Source: Deltaproteobacteria bacterium RIFCSPHIGHO2_02_FULL_40_11 (GTDB taxonomy: Bacteria > Bdellovibrionota > JACOXK01 > 2-02-FULL-40-11). Taken from it: a DNA stretch of 5,173 nucleotides. Shown here piece by piece: positions 3,805 through 5,173 of this stretch. The notes under the pieces were generated by a model, which was not told the DNA's origin, did not search any database, and saw nothing but the letters and a program-made list of their open reading frames with translations. The DNA is taken from assembly GCA_001798105.1 (NCBI GenBank), contig MGRI01000105.1:1-5173 (forward strand), written 5' to 3'. The position numbers and the translations under genes are program-made. Numbering within the stretch: the stretch's first letter is position 1; the number at the start of each line of letters is the position of its first letter.

Positions 3805-5173
3805 AAGTGTTTTCAGTGTGCCCGCTTTTTTGCGATCTTCGTAGGCCAAATCCAAATATAAAAGCATAAATACACCTGTTTCTGCGTCGAGTCCCATCAG
3901 CGCAATCATCCCCACCCAAACCGCAATCGATATATGATATCCCAAAATATATAAAAGAAAGACCGCGCCCACCAATGAAAACGGAACAGCCAACATCACA
4001 ATTCCTGTTTTAATCATGGACTGTGTATTCATATAAAGCAGGAGAAAAATTAAAAACAATGTTACTGGAACCACCACTTTTAATCTTTCTTTAACGCGAA
4101 TCATGTTTTCATATTGTCCAGACCACACCAAATGATAACCCGTGGGTAAGGTCAACACGCCCTCTTTCACTTTTGCTTCCACGCGTTTTTTGGCTTCTTT
4201 CACATAGGTTCCAATATCGCGCCCAGCCATATCGATAAACACATACCCCGCCAAAAGCCCACTTTCATTTCGAATCATGGCAGGGCCTTTTACCATGCGA
4301 ATGTCTGCCAATTGTACAATGGGAATATGACTCCCCGAAGGGGTTGGTACCAAAACTCTTTTGAGTGTTTCTACATCTTCTCGAAATTCACGGGCATATC
4401 GAACATTAATGGGGTAACGCTCTCTGCCTTCCACGGTTGTCGAAATATTACTCCCGCCAATGGCAGAATTAATAATGGTCAGCGCCTGATCGATTGAAAT
4501 TCCATATCGGGCCAGTTCTTCTCGCTTTAAATCAAAGTCTAAATAGTATCCGTCTGCGGAACGCTCTGCGTAGACATTTCGGGTGCCTGGAATGTCTTGA
4601 ATCACAGCTTCCAAGCCTTCTCCAATCGATTGAATGACAGATAAATCAGCCCCTAAAATTTTAATCCCCACAGGCGTACGCATGCCGGTAGAAAGCATAT
4701 CGATTCTATTTTTAATGGGCATCGTCCAAATATTGGGAATCCCTGCAAATTTAAGTTTTTGATTCATATCTGTTTGAAGTTCATCAAACGTTCTTTTTCT
4801 TTTGCCCCCCCACCACCGTTTCACAACTTTTGGCCACTCTTTTTTGGGTTTTAAAACAACCGTCGTTTCCACCATGGAAAAAGGCGCTGGATCTGTAGAG
4901 GTATCTGCCCGTCCTGCTTTTCCAAAAACGGTTTCGACTTCTGGAAATTCTTTTAAAAGCTGATCTTGTTTGATTAAAATACGCTGGGCTTCGGTGACCG
5001 ACATCCCTGGAAAAGCCGTTGGCATGTATAAAAGCGCCCCTTCGTTTAAAGGCGGCATAAATTCACTTCCCAAGCGCGTGTACAAAACGACAGATGACAA
5101 AACAAGAAGCGTTGCAACCACAAAGGTTGCTTTAATATGCCGCAACACAAAATGAACGGCGGGTTCATAATAC
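3565..5173 (-). CDS. cusA: CusA-type Cu(I)/Ag(I) RND efflux pump, C-terminal half (partial)
   Basis: About 535 C-terminal residues of an inner-membrane proton-driven exporter of roughly 1,050 are present; the frame runs off the right edge (YYEPAVHFVLRHIK), so the GTG at 5148 is not the true start. Numbering from that GTG, six membrane segments lie near 8-24, 357-373, 381-399, 405-430, 466-484 and 494-518, with the periplasmic porter domain between the first two. M42 (YMP), M92 (SMVETT) and M151 (DMLSTG) align with M573, M623 and M672, the copper/silver-binding trio of E. coli CusA. E423 (AETG) and K466 (RPK) align with proton-relay E939 and K984. These residues and GTGSDMMKRIAAPM favour monovalent metals over zinc/cobalt CzcA pumps. 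The M92-M151 interval is about ten residues longer than in E. coli, near a basic stretch, KRWWGGKRKR (110-119). The adaptor gene cusB and outer-membrane cusC are expected outside the window. It converges on dsbA with a 29-nt gap. Confidence 0.95.
   Translation of the reverse strand, partial: YYEPAVHFVLRHIKATFVVATLLVLSSVVLYTRLGSEFMPPLNEGALLYMPTAFPGMSVTEAQRILIKQDQLLKEFPEVETVFGKAGRADTSTDPAPFSMVETTVVLKPKKEWPKVVKRWWGGKRKRTFDELQTDMNQKLKFAGIPNIWTMPIKNRIDMLSTGMRTPVGIKILGADLSVIQSIGEGLEAVIQDIPGTRNVYAERSADGYYLDFDLKREELARYGISIDQALTIINSAIGGSNISTTVEGRERYPINVRYAREFREDVETLKRVLVPTPSGSHIPIVQLADIRMVKGPAMIRNESGLLAGYVFIDMAGRDIGTYVKEAKKRVEAKVKEGVLTLPTGYHLVWSGQYENMIRVKERLKVVVPVTLFLIFLLLYMNTQSMIKTGIVMLAVPFSLVGAVFLLYILGYHISIAVWVGMIALMGLDAETGVFMLLYLDLAYEDRKKAGTLKTLLDLKAAIIEGAVKRIRPKMMTVMAAFTGLLPIMFSMGTGSDMMKRIAAPMVGGLISSFALELLVYPAIYYVWRSKELRK

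Noticed and set aside
5146..5148. GTG as a start codon for a 527-residue protein
   Set aside because: The frame continues upstream without a stop to the window edge and encodes residues typical of CusA (YYEPAVHFVLRH), so this GTG is an internal valine.
4312..5155. Short plus-strand open frames at 4312-4497 and 4970-5155
   Set aside because: Both are antisense to the cusA porter domain, which has clear family motifs throughout.

Overview
The window suggests a low-GC Gram-negative bacterium. It carries the C-terminal half of an RND heavy-metal efflux pump and a DsbB/DsbA-type envelope disulfide system. A gammaproteobacterium of the Legionellales type is possible, but that rests on general resemblance only. 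The mix of copper/silver efflux, sulfide chemistry and a broken duplicate of the pump gene looks like an accessory metal/sulfur-stress island. No transposase, integrase, tRNA, rRNA or CRISPR array is visible.

Layout: 42-282 is a truncated second copy of the 3' end of cusA (minus strand), carrying a stop codon but no start. 283-415 is a short non-coding gap with two adjacent inverted repeats (351-390). 416-1113 (minus) is a two-gene operon in which an ArsR-family repressor overlaps a DsrE-family sulfur-relay protein by 4 nt. 1114-1208 is a compact divergent control region with a good arsR promoter, a weaker plus-strand promoter and an AT-rich palindrome lying across both. 1209-3535 (plus) holds a sulfide:quinone oxidoreductase-like flavoprotein, then after 87 nt a dsbB gene overlapping a membrane-anchored DsbA-like thiol oxidoreductase by 1 nt. 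3538-3568 is a probable terminator for the opposite strand. 3565-5173 (minus) is cusA, open at the right edge, with the copper-binding methionines and proton-relay residues of Cu(I)/Ag(I) pumps.

How the genes may work together (inference): the ArsR-like protein probably senses a sulfur or thiol signal and controls its own operon and the divergent flavoprotein gene. The flavoprotein would oxidise sulfide to sulfane sulfur, passing electrons to quinone, and the DsrE protein could accept or pass on that sulfur. DsbB/DsbA add periplasmic thiol oxidation, which also feeds quinone. Copper and silver react strongly with sulfide and thiols, so linkage to a Cu/Ag pump makes sense.

The most notable structural fact is that this sulfur/thiol cassette lies between two direct copies of the last 241 bp of cusA (6 mismatches; 79 codons, 1 amino-acid difference). 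The cassette is therefore either an insertion into, or a rearrangement between, two cusA paralogs, and recombination between the repeats could delete it.
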